A stretch of DNA of 64,000 nt, from positions 3,536,501 to 3,600,500 of the forward strand of contig CM077599.1 of assembly GCA_039654915.1 (NCBI GenBank), written 5' to 3'. The DNA is from Aquilaria yunnanensis (Eukaryota > Streptophyta > Magnoliopsida > Malvales > Thymelaeaceae). This document shows, piece after piece, positions 50,847 through 62,924 of the stretch (the first letter of the stretch is position 1; the number at the start of each line of letters is the position of its first letter). A program made the position numbers and the translations under genes. A model generated the notes under the pieces. That model was not told the origin of the DNA. It did no database searches and saw only the letters and a program-made list of their open reading frames with translations.

Positions 50847-52682
50847 CTTGTTCTTATCATGTAAAAAATGCAGCAAACAAGAACAAGCCTAGCAAAATAA
50901 AACAAAAAAATTAGAAATCAAATTCAGAAAACCATGCTAGGAAAAAAGAAGAATAATATGACCAAATCAAGAAAGAAAGAAATAGTACAAACACTTTTGA
51001 TTAGAACAAATCTGAAAATTCCTTCAATTACAAAGACGAAGAAAAAGCTAACTATATAGCTTAAGAAGATTCCTTACAAAAACAAACACAGACAAGAAAC
51101 GCAACCATATCACCTCTATCTAATCCGATGTAGAAGAACTCAAAGAGAACCAAATGGTGATTGGAGCAGAGATGGCGATCAATAATAAACAGGAGAGACA
51201 GTTAAAGCTGAAAAAAACAACGCTCAAGAATAAGATGGTTAAAGCTGAAAAAACTTTAGGGAAACTCTCACGAGGAAAGGGAAACTTTCATAAGGAGAGG
51301 GGAACACTTACGAAAAACTCACAAACCCTTAACTAATTAAAAAAAACAATTATTCTCTAAATTCATTTTAAATTTATTTTAGTATTACTTAAAGCTACAT
51401 TAGCATTTTACATCTGATTTTATGGCGATATTGACACAAAGCACCTAGTTAAGACTTGCAAGCGATATTAGATAGTTTGATAGGACAAATCTAAAGGTCA
51501 TTTACTAATTTGGGACAAAAAAGAAAATAAGCTAAGGTAGCACAAGTGGACTTTACCCAATTTTTTGTTTATTTTCTATTTTTAAATAGCTACAAAATAA
51601 GCTTGAGTTCACTCTTAATTACAAAAATATATTTTTCCATTTTTTCTACAAAAAATTAAGGAAAAAGAAAAAGAGAAACAAAATAGTTTTTTGTAATTAA
51701 TAAATGAAATCGAGATTACTTTTTGCACATAAATGATTAAAAAAAGCTAAAATGAATATTGAAATGGTAATAAAGATTGAAATGTTGCAAAGATCACAAC
51801 AATCCAAAATTGTAAATGTTGTAAAGAATATAAAAAAAATATTATAATTATCTATGTAATTAAGTTTAGGTATAACTCTTTTTCTGTTCTCTATTAATGT
51901 AAAAAAAACATCTAACATAAATTTTACCATTAAAACAAAAACCACATAACATAAACCCTTATTATCACGCACACACCGAAACAAAGTCGAAAATACCGTT
52001 TCTCAAATTTTATTGTCTTCAATTTGAACCCCTAAGAAGCTGTCCAGAAAAGAAAAATGATTGAATTGTGGGAAAAGGTCCCTTAATCCTGATACGTCAG
52101 TTTACTGTTCCTCAAACTTTAATGCCTTCAATTTGACCCCTCCCTCAATTTGCAAATTTAAATCTCAAAGCTATTGTTCTTTGTCCTCATGAACTCTAAA
52201 TTACTTTCTTACGATCAACCTCCCGGACGATAAATTGCCGCAATAATGTGTGGCAAAAATGTATCTAGTATGTACACTAATCATATTCACATTAGCATCA
52301 GGCAAAGCTGACTGGATTGATGACCAATTATTTTGACCGAAAATGTATTGGGGGAGGGACCGTATTACTATTTATATTGTTGTGTATTGAAACTGGATTT
52401 CCTCGTTCAAATTGCTGGCAAAGAAATTAAGTAAATATTGTTGACTTTGTCATCCAAGATGCTACACTTCGAGCATTGACTATTGATATTCTCCATCGGA
52501 AACATGGGGTCAACGGTGACGGAATATTACTTCCTAACAAACACAAACTCGTCCTTACCACTGAACCAATCACATAAATTAATGGTAAATCCAAAATCAA
52601 TATGGACGGTTGCTGAAATTATTCCTTCTTAGTACTTTCAGTACACTTCAGTAATTGAAAACAGAAATAAATGTTTGGTGGT

Positions 52683-53318
52683 TTAATTCACAAATAATCC
52701 CTAACCTTTAATGTTTATTTTGTTTTAGTCCCTAACCTACTGATGTTCTATTTTAGTCATAAATATATTAAAATTGTTTTATTTTGGTTCCTCACTAGAT
52801 AGAATCTATTAACTCAGAGTAACTATCTGACACACAAGCTCTTGAAATTCTAGTTTAAAATATCTAGTACAAATTAGTAGTTTTTTCTTGCTAATAAAAT
52901 GTGTTCAATATACAAAGAGGAAAACTAATAAGTTAAGTTTACTGAAAAATAGTAACAGAACAATTTAAGTTATGATTTGAAAAATTGTTATAAAACACTT
53001 CTCTAGGCTTGTTTGTCATTAGCATCATTGATTAACATTAGAGTTTTGAAAAAATTATTTAATAATAGTTTTTAATTTTTAACTTCAACAGTTTAATTTC
53101 CATCGTTAGATAAATTATCTAAAACTCTAGTATTAATTATAAAAGTTAATACCAAACAGGGCTTAAGTTAACAAATTAATCCAATGTGAAACTAGAATGA
53201 AACCATTTTTAACGGGTTTTAGACCAAAATAAAATGCACGTGTTTAATATGTTTAGGACCTAATCGAATAGTAAATAGGTTAGGCAATAACACATAACAA
53301 TAATTAAATGTGACGGAC
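52683..53318. mobile_element. Probable long-TIR element, about 640 bp
   Basis: The left part (taatccctaacctttaa..., ataaatatattaaaattgtt, ttattttggt) is mirrored by the inverse of 53190-53318 (ttgcctaacctattta, taaacatattaaacacg, ttattttggt). Ends are approximate and no target duplication was fixed. Confidence 0.45.
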
Positions 53319-54355
53319 TCTCCATGCAATTTACCCAGGGCTTGGTCACGCATTTTTCCCAGTGATTTTTTGTTTTGGGGAATGCTATACACTAAATTAA
53401 GTTAATTAAATTATCTTAATCCCAGAAAACAAAACGATAATCAGTTGAGGATAAATTAATAATATTTTACCAATACAAGTTAGTATAAATGGAAAGAGTT
53501 CATGAGCTCTAAATAAGAAATGCGAGATTTGGTTAAAAGTGTTATGCATGAAGAGAATTTGATTGGAAGAGCTCGTCAATCATGAAGTCAACACCCAGAA
53601 TTATCTCAGTGAGATTAATCTCCATCCATTGCCATCGGGTCGCCGCAAGATACTGCAATAGTACATAAAAAAAAAAACCAAAATTTTGTGTGTCTAATGT
53701 CGTCCTCAAACCATTGGCATTAATCATTTAACTTCTTCAAGCTTTTCCTAGCCGTATTTTCTCCTTTATTTAAAAAAAAAGGACAAATAGTATCGAGCAC
53801 TCTTTTTCAGTAACATTTGATTACTACATGATAACTTGATTTGTTAGATGACAATTTGTGCTAAAAAATCAATGCCCAAAAAGCCCGTGAACGATTGTTT
53901 ATACAGTGACTAGTTGAAACATTTCACACGTTGCTGCGGTACATGACCTTGTATTGTATGATCTAGAGCATGTCCGATGGTCAAAACCAAAGAAGAAGCA
54001 AACGGAGCAGGACCTTTGTCCCTCTAATCCTCATCGGTCCACAAAATTACTTCTGCTAAACACAAATGAAGCCTTCAAATACACGAAGATCAGAGACAAC
54101 AAAGCACATAACCATCCTTTCGACAACCTCAGCCCATCGTAGAAGCTATAAACACCTGCATGAAATCAAAATTGAAAATTCATACATATTTTGGAAATTG
54201 GAAATCCAAAGTTGATCAAAGTTTGAAATTTGATTAATGGGTGCTTATAAATGATGACAGCTGAGCTTAAGATCAAAATCAGGGGAATATTAATGAAAAA
54301 GGATTTAAAATCATAATTTCTAAAATTTGAAGAAAGTGTTTTAAGGGTCAGAGAA
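53319..54355. other. Intergenic DNA
   Basis: No gene that I can support. The minus-strand ORF 53542-53727 is preceded by a fair splice-acceptor-like TATTGCAG but matches nothing I recognise. Confidence 0.4.
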
Positions 54356-54698
54356 TGGCCAATTCGTTTCGTCTAAAGTCAACTGACTTTTTTTAACTTT
54401 TTTATCTTTTTTACGTGAAACCAATTTCATTTGAAAGTTAATGTTATGTAGATGCAATAATCAATTTGAAAATAAATTTTTAGGATGTTGTTAAATTTTT
54501 ATGAATTTTTCTTTTTTAAGACTTGAAACTAGAAAAATTCATAAAAAATTAGTAAGATTATAAAAATTATATTTTTAATTGATTATTGTAGCTACATAAT
54601 ATTGGCTTTTAATTAAAATTAGTTTCAAGTAAAAAAGATGTAAAAATAAGAAAAAGTCATTTTGTAGTCAATTGGCTAAAGTTGAAATGAATTGGCTA
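54356..54698. mobile_element. Foldback MITE, copy 2
   Basis: Inverted ends TGGCCAATTCGTTTCGTCTA / inverse TAGCCAATTCATTTCAACTT. The inner part matches copy 1 (38371-38752), for example 'atgcaataatc' and 'ctacataatattggctttta'. AT-rich, no coding capacity. Confidence 0.75.
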
Positions 54699-54860
54699 TA
54701 AGAGGCTGGGAGAAGAGCTGAGGGAAAAAGGGAGTTGGCTACAGCAAGAAGGACAGGTAAAGAGGATAAGGAAAGAGATTAACATGGTGATCAAGACAAA
54801 CAATGTCTTCAGAGCACACCATGGTTGCTTTGATTTCTCTTCCTTTGAGAGAAAACCCAT
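54696..54860 (-). CDS. Small possible coding exon with a membrane segment, ending at the MITE
   Basis: On the minus strand ATG at 54860 opens 54 codons: a charged N-terminus MGFLSKEEKSK, one hydrophobic span (LFVLITMLISFLILF), then Cys and Ser-rich residues. The stop TAG is formed at the junction with the MITE (54698). The upstream sequence looks like a leader (pyrimidine-rich, then A-rich). I do not recognise the protein; it may be the first exon of a type II membrane protein cut short, or a chance ORF. Confidence 0.3.
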   Translation of the reverse strand: MGFLSKEEKSKQPWCALKTLFVLITMLISFLILFTCPSCCSQLPFSLSSSPSLL

Positions 54861-56514
54861 CTCCCGTTCTTTAGTTGCTTTGGCTTTTGTGGGTCTGATT
54901 CTTGGTTTGTTATGTTGTTTTATGTGCAGAGAGAAAGGAGGAAAGTTCTGCACTTTGAGGGAGGAGGATTAATGAGAATGGCTTTAAAAGGTGTTGAAAA
55001 TAAAAAATTTGGCAATAGAAAAAAGAAAGCTCCCAATGTCTTTTCACCTTTTGCATTTTGTAGATAAATGATAGTATTGGTGCAGACAGTTATTTGGAGG
55101 TTTTAATTTAGAAAAAAAAACGCTTCCAAATGACGTGAAGCAGATGTCAAGGGTGGGTGTGACACATGGTGCGGGTAGGTGTAAAAAGGGCTGCTTGTAC
55201 ACAATCTAAGGAGTCCAAACAAGAAGGTTGCTGTTTGAGAGTGGAACGCCAATGGGCTCGATCTCTACGTTCGCCGCGTTGCGAGACTTTTCCAACCTTT
55301 ACAACTTTCAAAGCCCTTCCCACCACATCAAAAGTAACTTCCAACTCTTTATTTCTGGCTAACTCACTAACTGACTCATCTGACTTGCTCCACTAATTAA
55401 TTTTATGTTCAATTAATTCACTCCTAACTACTCCCAAACCTTTGTCTTGATCTATGCTTATGATGAGAAACTTTTACACCAAGAAAGTTTGGCCTTCAGA
55501 GAAGAACCCAATTGATTGTGACACTAGCTCCATTATATATTTTTGGCTCCATTACTACCGTTTTGGTTGGGTTTCGACTGAAACAGATATATATGGTAGT
55601 TAAAATTTTTGCTCTTTTTCGAACCAGAGGTACTAAAAAGAAATAATCTTTTTCATTTTCGGTATTATGCGTTCATATTCAGATAAGTTTGGACAGGTGC
55701 ACAATTTGTGCCACCATATCACATTGTAGTTGTACCCAAGGCATTAAATATTGTTCCCGTTAGTTATACTATATCCTGCAATTCTAAAGTATACCGCATG
55801 ATATATCGTACCATATATCATTATCATTTTCATAAAAGAAAATATTATAATATTATTTTAAGATGAAAAAAATTATTAAATAATTTTTTTTGTATTTTTT
55901 ATATGTATTCTAATTGTTCCCATCATAATTTATCAAATATAAATAAAATATATATGAAAGATGATATTTTTTATACAAAACATAAAAAATGCTATATATA
56001 AAGCAAAATAAATATTATTTGGCAAAAAAAACTAATTTATTGATACATGGGAAAAAAAATGAAACAGTCATTTGATAATAACAATATATTTCTAATACTA
56101 TATTGAGTTTTTAGGTGTCTCAGAGTATGATGCTTTTATCCTAACTTAGTCTGCAAAAGTAACATATTTATGTCATGTATAATATTTTACAATTTTGGCA
56201 TATTTATGTATATTATTTATATTTTACTATTTTATATATTAATGTATAATATTTTTACGTATAATAACCAGAAAAATATCTTACACATGCTGTGAAAAAC
56301 AAGATACCGCGGTACGTACATTAGGTATTTTACAATATATTGTGGTATTCTGACAAAATGTACATAAAATGTGGCTGACATGCAAAATATTGTGAAATAT
56401 CACGGTATTTTATGTAAAAATAACAAAATGTGAAAACATTTGTTCCGCATACCATGGTATTAAAGACTATGGTTGTACCATAACTAGTAACAATATTTGG
56501 ACATTCATATTAAA
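54861..56514. other. Intergenic DNA
   Basis: A moderately GC-rich patch at 55150-55400 (ORFs on both strands, no recognised motif) is followed by very AT-rich DNA with repeated 'tattttac' and 'ggtatt' words (55800-56480). No supported gene. Confidence 0.4.
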
Positions 56515-58073
56515 GGGTACAATCCACAAATGGTGCCCTAACTTATTTTCGTATCCTAAATGAGTACATGATCTTTGAATTTGTTTTATTAAAGTATATA
56601 AACTCATATAGCGTGTCCCAATTAGATAATTTCGTTGATTTTACCGTTAAATTAAATTGGATGAAAAATACTGACATGACATTAAACAACAATAAAATGA
56701 TTTTTTTAATAATAACTTTGGTCCTCAAAATTTTTCAATCACTAATTCTAACCCTAAAATTTACAAATCGAACACATAAACTACCACTTTTGTTGGGCTA
56801 GGTATTGGGATTTGAACAACTTGAAGCGTCAAACAAAAGCCTTACTGTCCTTGCGTCCAATCATCACTTGAAGAGCATTAATCTCATCATCTCCTCTAAT
56901 GGCTTTCCTGTTCTCAAACCTTTAATGAAACCCATAAATTTGAGGTTATGGTCACAAAAATTGTCTGTCCTTATGACCGCCAAGCGTGTCAACCGATAAG
57001 TGCCACTGATTAGGGAGGAATTCTTGATGAACTAGCTAGGGTCAAGGTCATTACCGTTGCATTTAGTGGAAGAAATAAGAATTCATTTGGATAAAGATGC
57101 TAATATCCTAGTGGCCAATATCTACCATAGGTGCAGCAGATGATGATTATTATTTTTTTCAATCTCAGAGGATAGATTATCAATGGGGTCCTTATAAGAA
57201 CTAGTTTTAAGAGTCTCGGGAGAAAGGTTCAGTGAAGGATTGTTAGTGTTGCAAAGATGAGTCAACTAGTTGTTCCTTCTTTTGATCTACTTTGATCTTC
57301 AACTGATCGAGTTCCACTATAACTGAATAAATGACAAATGAAAATGAGTTTAGACATGACTCTAGTAGCAAAAGAGAAAAAGGGGTGTGCCCTTCATCAT
57401 GGACTGCTTGAAGCTTGGTGTTCGCTTCCATGATGTCTCCTTAACCCCAAGGTTCGCTACCTTTTGGTGTTTATAGGTGCGTTCAATTGGAGATGCCCTA
57501 TGGTAGGGGACTTAAGAGAGCTCAAAGGATAAATTTAGTCTTGCAAAGGAAGACCTGGGAGGATGTTGGAGGAAGGGAAAAGGAAGTGAAGAAGGAGAGT
57601 GAAGAATATGACATGGATTTTGTTGAGCTTTTATTGTTTTCTGGGAGGATCTGCTTGTTTCTTTCTTTTTTGATTTGTTGTTGTGATGAGTGAATATAGG
57701 ATTGATTCGATGGAAGCAAATATAGGAAAAATAACCTATCTGCAGATTCTAGTGATAGGGAGGAGTAGAAGGTGGCAATTGAGAGGAATACCAGAATTGA
57801 GGTGTAAACAATAGATTTATAAGTTTAAAGTTTAGAATTATTGATTGCAAAAGTTTAAGGACCAAAGTTGTTATTTTAAATTTATTTTAATGTTATTTAA
57901 TATTATATCAGTACTTTTGATCCAATTTAGTAGTGAAATTAAAGGACAGTACTCCATTAAGATATGTTATATGAATTTGTGTAGTTTGATAAGACACATC
58001 TTAAAGTTCTATACCCATTTAGGACATAGAAATAAACAGTGGTACCCTCAGTGAACTTTATCCTACAAATTAT
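56515..58073. mobile_element. Mutator-like long-TIR element, about 1.56 kb
   Basis: Ends GGGTACAATCCAC and inverse GGATAAAGTTCAC continue as inverted repeats for about 250 bp (shared ACTTATTTTC, TCCTAAATG, ATCTTTGAATTTG-type words). The inner TIR part 'ctaaaatttacaaatcgaacac.taaactacc' is nearly the same as 43205-43243 of the element at 42980. Cargo 56800-57780 differs from that element and holds only short ORFs. Confidence 0.7.
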
Positions 58074-58385
58074 AATATATGTTCGACAACTACCCATAAT
58101 CTCTAGGGTATTATATAATGCTTCTTGAAGTATGTGTTCATTTTTTTTATGGAAGTGTACGCTTATTAAATAATATATACGATATTGTTGAAAGATATAT
58201 TCAACTCGTATATGCAAAAAAGCATTGAATTTTTTCTTTTACTGGTTTATACAATGCTAAACATATTTGGCACTCTATCAAAATTATTCCAAATAAATAT
58301 CACTATAAAGAACAATATATTTGTCCAAATGGAACTACACTTCGAACTGAAAAAACAACAAACCAAACAAATAAAACATCTTTTG
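58074..58385. other. AT-rich intergenic DNA
   Basis: Nothing recognised between the long-TIR element and the degenerate satellite. Confidence 0.4.
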
Positions 58386-58830
58386 AAATGAATAACATAT
58401 TATAGAACAACACATTTGTATGATAAAAAAAACATTAATTGTTAATAGTACATCTTACTAAATAAACAATATATTTATATGAATAAAATAACACTTCTAC
58501 TAAATGGAACAATATTATTCACAAACAGCGTATCTTACAAAATGAATAATATATTATAAAATAATACATTTGTATGAATAAAACAATACTTCTTATTAAA
58601 AAAATACAACATTATTTGTGGACAAATATCTTATAAAGTGAATAACATATTACAGAATAATACATTAGTATGAATTGAATAATACTTCTTACTGAAAGGA
58701 ACAACATTATCTATGAAAGAATTCTTACGAAGTGAATAACATATAACAAAACAAAAACATTTGTGTGAATAGAACAACAAATTTATGTGAACGGAACAAC
58801 TTTTTTTACTGAATAGAGTAAGATTATTCA
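58386..58830. repeat. Degenerate tandem repeat
   Basis: Units beginning AA(G)TGAATAACATATTA start near 58386, 58539, 58636 and 58729, each followed by 'acatttgtatgaat' and 'acttcttactgaa..gaacaac'. Spacing varies (about 93-153 bp), so it is an eroded array. Confidence 0.65.
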
Positions 58831-59439
58831 TGGACAAGAACAAAATCAACATCTAATCAACATCTACTAGACAACACAATTCATAAACTGATCAGACAAA
58901 TCCTTGACTAAAAAAAATACTAACAGCCAATTGATACTAGAAGCAAAATTTCAGCAAAATTTCAAAAAAGAAAATAAAAAAATTAATCTAACAACCACCT
59001 ATTGTTATCTTCAGTCTTTGAATCTCAATTTTTTGGGCTTGTAAAAAGATCGATTTTCCATGTAGAGGATGAGTTTGTGTTTTCAAAACTTGTGAGGAAA
59101 AAAACATTGACCTAAGCTTTTTCTCAACCAATAGGGGCCGATAACAGATCTAAAGCACACACACATGGCTGAGTTCGTAAAGTTTGACATTTGTGATAAG
59201 GGAACAGAGTCAACAATAAAGACTCACCTGGATCTCCATCTCTATCCTCAACTGATTGTAGACCATGTGTTTCTCAATCGAAAAGCACCTTTAACGACAC
59301 AATATACTTAATTTAGAAAAAAACAATTCCCACCAATCAATTTAATAACTCTGGTAGAATCTATAGTAGTTTGTAGAAAGAAAACTGATGAATACTCATA
59401 AGTGTATTGCTATTAAGGGTTTAAATCATCATTATATAT
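58831..59439. other. Intergenic DNA
   Basis: No ORF or repeat boundary that I can support. Confidence 0.4.
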
Positions 59440-60850
59440 TTTGAGTATGATTAATTTTTATATTCTGAGCATTTTTACACCGGGTTACTATTCACACACG
59501 TTTTTACTATTCAAAGTTACTATTCACCGACTTACTGTTCATACGCGTATTTACTGTACATACGCGGTTTACTGTTCATTAATATTAAAAAATTATTTTT
59601 TAAAGGTAAAAATCATCACTTTGCGGCTTTTCACGAGAAAAATCATATCTGGAGCTGTAAGCATCAAAATTGAGTGATTCAAAATTCATCTGAAAGCTAA
59701 CACATAGATCTTCAACTCTGCTTCATTCTGTGAGCTAGTTTGATCATTTTCATTGCCAAAATTGGATTATAGATGAGACTATTTGTTCTTTCGTGTGCTG
59801 AAGAGCAGTTTCAGTAGAAAAATCATAACTTGAGCTACAGATATTCGATTTGAATGAACAAGCTATCGATTCAAAGCTAAAGAAGAGATCTACAAGTTCT
59901 GTGCTTTGAGGAAGAGCTGATTCTATATCTACAATGATCAAAAAATTAAAAGAAGTTGCGGCCCACCTTTGTTGATTTGTATTTACCTACATTTTACTAT
60001 TTTACCATTTCACCCACCCAAAAAACTCTATAAATAAGCACCTTGGGGGGGAGGACGAATTGATGCCATTTCTTAGGCCTCCTTTATGTTCTTGTATCAT
60101 CTTTAGATTTTCTTCTTTAGTTTTGTTCTAGTTTTCAATACCGAAACTCTGTCCAACTGTTTTCTCGTTCTTCTTCTTGTTCTTCCTTTGATCTTTCAAT
60201 CCATGTTTATTTCATCTTCTTACATGTTATCTACTTTTATTATGGCTAACTAATCTTTTTTTTTTTTTGTTAAGGTGAAAGGGTGAAACTTTTGGTATAG
60301 AGGCTATGATTGATTTGATTGGATCGCAATGTTAACGGTAATTTCTTCCTTAATCTATTTAACTTCCTTCCTTGTTAAGTGGGAGTCTTGATTCATCATA
60401 GTCAATCATTGGCACAAAAGCTACTTGATTTCCTCTGTACAACATGGCTCTATCGGCTATATTAGAATCTTGAGTTATTGTAGACAAAGGTTGGCATGAT
60501 GGATACTTGAACCCATTAGCAAGTGTTGGCGTTTTAAGATCAATAAAAGTTAATATTAACTAAATTCCCTGATTGGGGCCTCCTTTATATGTGGATCTCA
60601 ATTGAGTGGTAAGATGAGCTAAAATTAATCAGAACCGATATACTAAAAGTGGATCCCATAACCTTAGCTATTTTATTTGAATTTAAATTTTTAATCAGCA
60701 CTTGTTCACATCTTTCATAAAAACCTTCTTTCACTTTTGTAATTTGTATTTCTTAATTCACTTTCCTGTGGTTCGATACTCAAACTCCCGAGACTTTATT
60801 ACTTGCGACAACCTATACTTAGGTTACAACTGCTAGAGTGCAGCAGAAAC
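59440..60850 (+). mobile_element. LTR remnant, plus orientation
   Basis: The promoter-like part has repeated 'ttactgttcat' words (59470-59580) and a duplicated block of about 180 bp ('gaaaaatcata...gagct' near 59637 and 59817). A TATA box TATAAATA is at 60029-60036. It ends with 'ttcctgtggttcgatactc' and 'ttacttgcgacaacct', typical U5 ends of plant LTR retrotransposons. No internal region follows, so it is probably a solo or truncated LTR. Confidence 0.55.
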
Positions 60851-61204
60851 ATCTATGGGGTTTACCACAAATTGTTCAAATTTTCCAGTTAAGCAAACAA
60901 AAAGGGAGGGAGGGAAGTGCAAAGGGACCTTGATTTCACTGTCGAGATAAACTCTTCCAAATCTACCTCTGCCCATAGGCTTTCCAATCTCAAAGTCTTG
61001 CAAGGAGAATTGTACTTTTAATCCTAACTTTGGCTCTCAAAGATAAAACTCATATTGAATGGTAGAAGGTTCGCAGGGGTTGGCAAAGGTGGAAAAGGCC
61101 AGAAGAAGTTGGGAAGGGAATTAGAGAGGAATGATGGCCAAATTGTAAATATTTAAAATTGTGGCTATAACGTGTACCCCGGGTGCACGTTATCCTTTGG
61201 CTTT
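60851..61204. other. Intergenic DNA before the SINE
   Basis: No gene or repeat recognised. Confidence 0.4.
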
Positions 61205-61220
61205 AAGTAAAATATAGATG

Positions 61221-61419
61221 TCCACAATACCGCAGCCTAGTGGTTGCGTGTTTGGACACCCTTATCCATGACCAGGGTTTAACTTTCCATGGGTACATTA
61301 CGCGTCCCTTTGCCAAATTACAGCTTAATGCCTTTCAGGTTTTAAAAAGCTAGCAGATTTCCCCTATTTTTCCTTAATAACTCTCTAACACCTGTACCCT
61401 ATTCTGTGTATGAAAAAAA
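61221..61419 (+). mobile_element. tRNA-derived SINE with 16-bp target duplications
   Basis: An RNA polymerase III-like A box (AGCCTAGTGGT, 61234-61244) and B box (GGTTTAACTTTCC, 61276-61288) lie 31 bp apart. The 199-bp body ends in an A-tract. It is flanked by a perfect 16-bp direct repeat AAGTAAAATATAGATG at 61205-61220 and 61420-61435. No coding capacity; it would move with LINE machinery. Confidence 0.88.
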
Positions 61420-61435
61420 AAGTAAAATATAGATG

Positions 61436-61923
61436 ATTTTATTGAGGAAGAGCAGAGCGGAAAACACTTATTCTATTATAAAAAATTTTAATTATAAATT
61501 AAAAATCAATTAAATTAGAAAATAATAGTTCAATAGAATAAAGAATGTTCGAGAGTAAGATTTATATAAGGCAGACACGAAAGACAAATGTTCTCATTAA
61601 TTTTTTTATTAAGAAAAATATAAAATCAATTAACTAGATACAAATGTTGGAATGTTTTTTCATATTTGTAGGAGTTAAATTGGAAGACAACTCAATGGAT
61701 TAACCATTTTTATTCTTCTTTCTGGTGCATTTCAAAAATTAACAATGAAAAGTTACAACATTTGATCTTGGATAATAAGTTTAATTACTGGACACTCTAA
61801 TACAAACTACTAGGTTATTATCCATATATTTTTTCATTCAGAATATCTAATGAAAAAAAAAAAAGGTTACAAACACGACAAACTTCTTTGTAAACACCAC
61901 ATTTTGTTTTTTAAATAAACCAA
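61436..61923. other. AT-rich intergenic DNA
   Basis: No gene or repeat boundary recognised. Confidence 0.4.
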
Positions 61924-62913
61924 GGAAAAAAATCTCAAATTTGCCACAAATGTTTTGGGTTATGACTAAATTTGCAGCTAAAATTTTCTTTGGTTCCAAA
62001 TTCACACTAATATTTCAAAATCAAGTCAAATTGGCCAATGGCCACTGACCTTCAAAAGTTACAAATGTTGAAAATGTAGGTGATAATGTAACTTTTAACA
62101 AATTTTAAAGACTTTAAGTAATTTATCATTTTTTCTCTAACAGACTCCATCGTCCCTGCCACCTCTCACACCTTCAACGCTGACACCAACCATCCTCATT
62201 GTCAATTCTCTGGCCTAACTCCTAGCCTTGATACACTTCTAGTCCATGGCTCTCCTCCTTAGCCATGAAACCTGGGCTCAGATGCGGTAGTAAAAACCAA
62301 TCCATTTCTAGCCATCCGACCACTAATGTGACCTCCCTCTCCTTCTCTATAGTTGAAATCGCACTAGGAAAATGAAAGCTCATTCTTGGATCAATAAAGA
62401 GAACGTGAAGAAATTTGGTCGGTAGCTGAAGTGTCTGCAAAAGTTTGATCCAATTGCATGGGGTCAAAGGGTTGATGTAGTTGAAATTGGGGTTGAGGCT
62501 ATGATTTCAGCGTCGAGGGGAACAATAGATTTGCGGGGATAAGCTTAGGTGTGGGGTGGTCAGGATGAGCATGTGGCCATGGGTTTTGGAGGAAGAAGCG
62601 CTAGAGGAATATGAAGATTAACAATGATGATGGTTGGCGTTGTAGACAGTTGTGTTGGAGGTAATTGGTTTGATGGAAATGCTGGTGAAGGTGAAGCAGA
62701 GTCTCTTAAAGAAAAAATGATAAATTACTTAAAGTTTTTAAAATTTGTTAGATATTACATTTACATATTGCAATTTCAAAACTTACAATTTTTAATGGTC
62801 AATGACCGATTTAAGCTAATTTTGAAACATTAGTGGGAATTTAGGACAAAATAAACTTTAGGGGCAGATGTCATCTTAACCCAAAAAATTAATGGCAAGT
62901 TTGAGATTTTTCC
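61924..62913. mobile_element. Mutator-like long-TIR element with GC-richer cargo, about 990 bp
   Basis: Left GGAAAAAAATCTCAAATTTG and inverse right GGAAAAATCTCAAACTTGCC continue inverted for about 215 bp, to 'aagtaatttatcattttttct' on both sides. Cargo 62145-62700 is clearly less AT-rich than the ends and could be captured gene DNA, though I do not recognise it. Confidence 0.7.
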
Positions 62914-62924
62914 ATAAAAGTAAA

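Larger units (their letters stand above)
44050..51330 (-). mobile_element. Near full-length L1-like LINE, decayed
   Basis: In minus orientation: a 5' UTR-like leader (51330-50847), ORF1 with a DUF4283-type domain, ORF2 with endonuclease, reverse transcriptase, zinc-binding region and RNase H, in the order of plant L1 elements. Stops and frameshifts break every part. It is split by a solo LTR at 45384-46799. It lies inside the long-TIR element 42980-51558. Confidence 0.85.

Noticed and set aside
53542..54142. ORFs at 53542-53727 (minus) and 53954-54142 (plus) as exons of a lost gene near the MITE
   Set aside because: Frames and splice sites cannot be joined to the exon at 54860, and nothing is recognisable.
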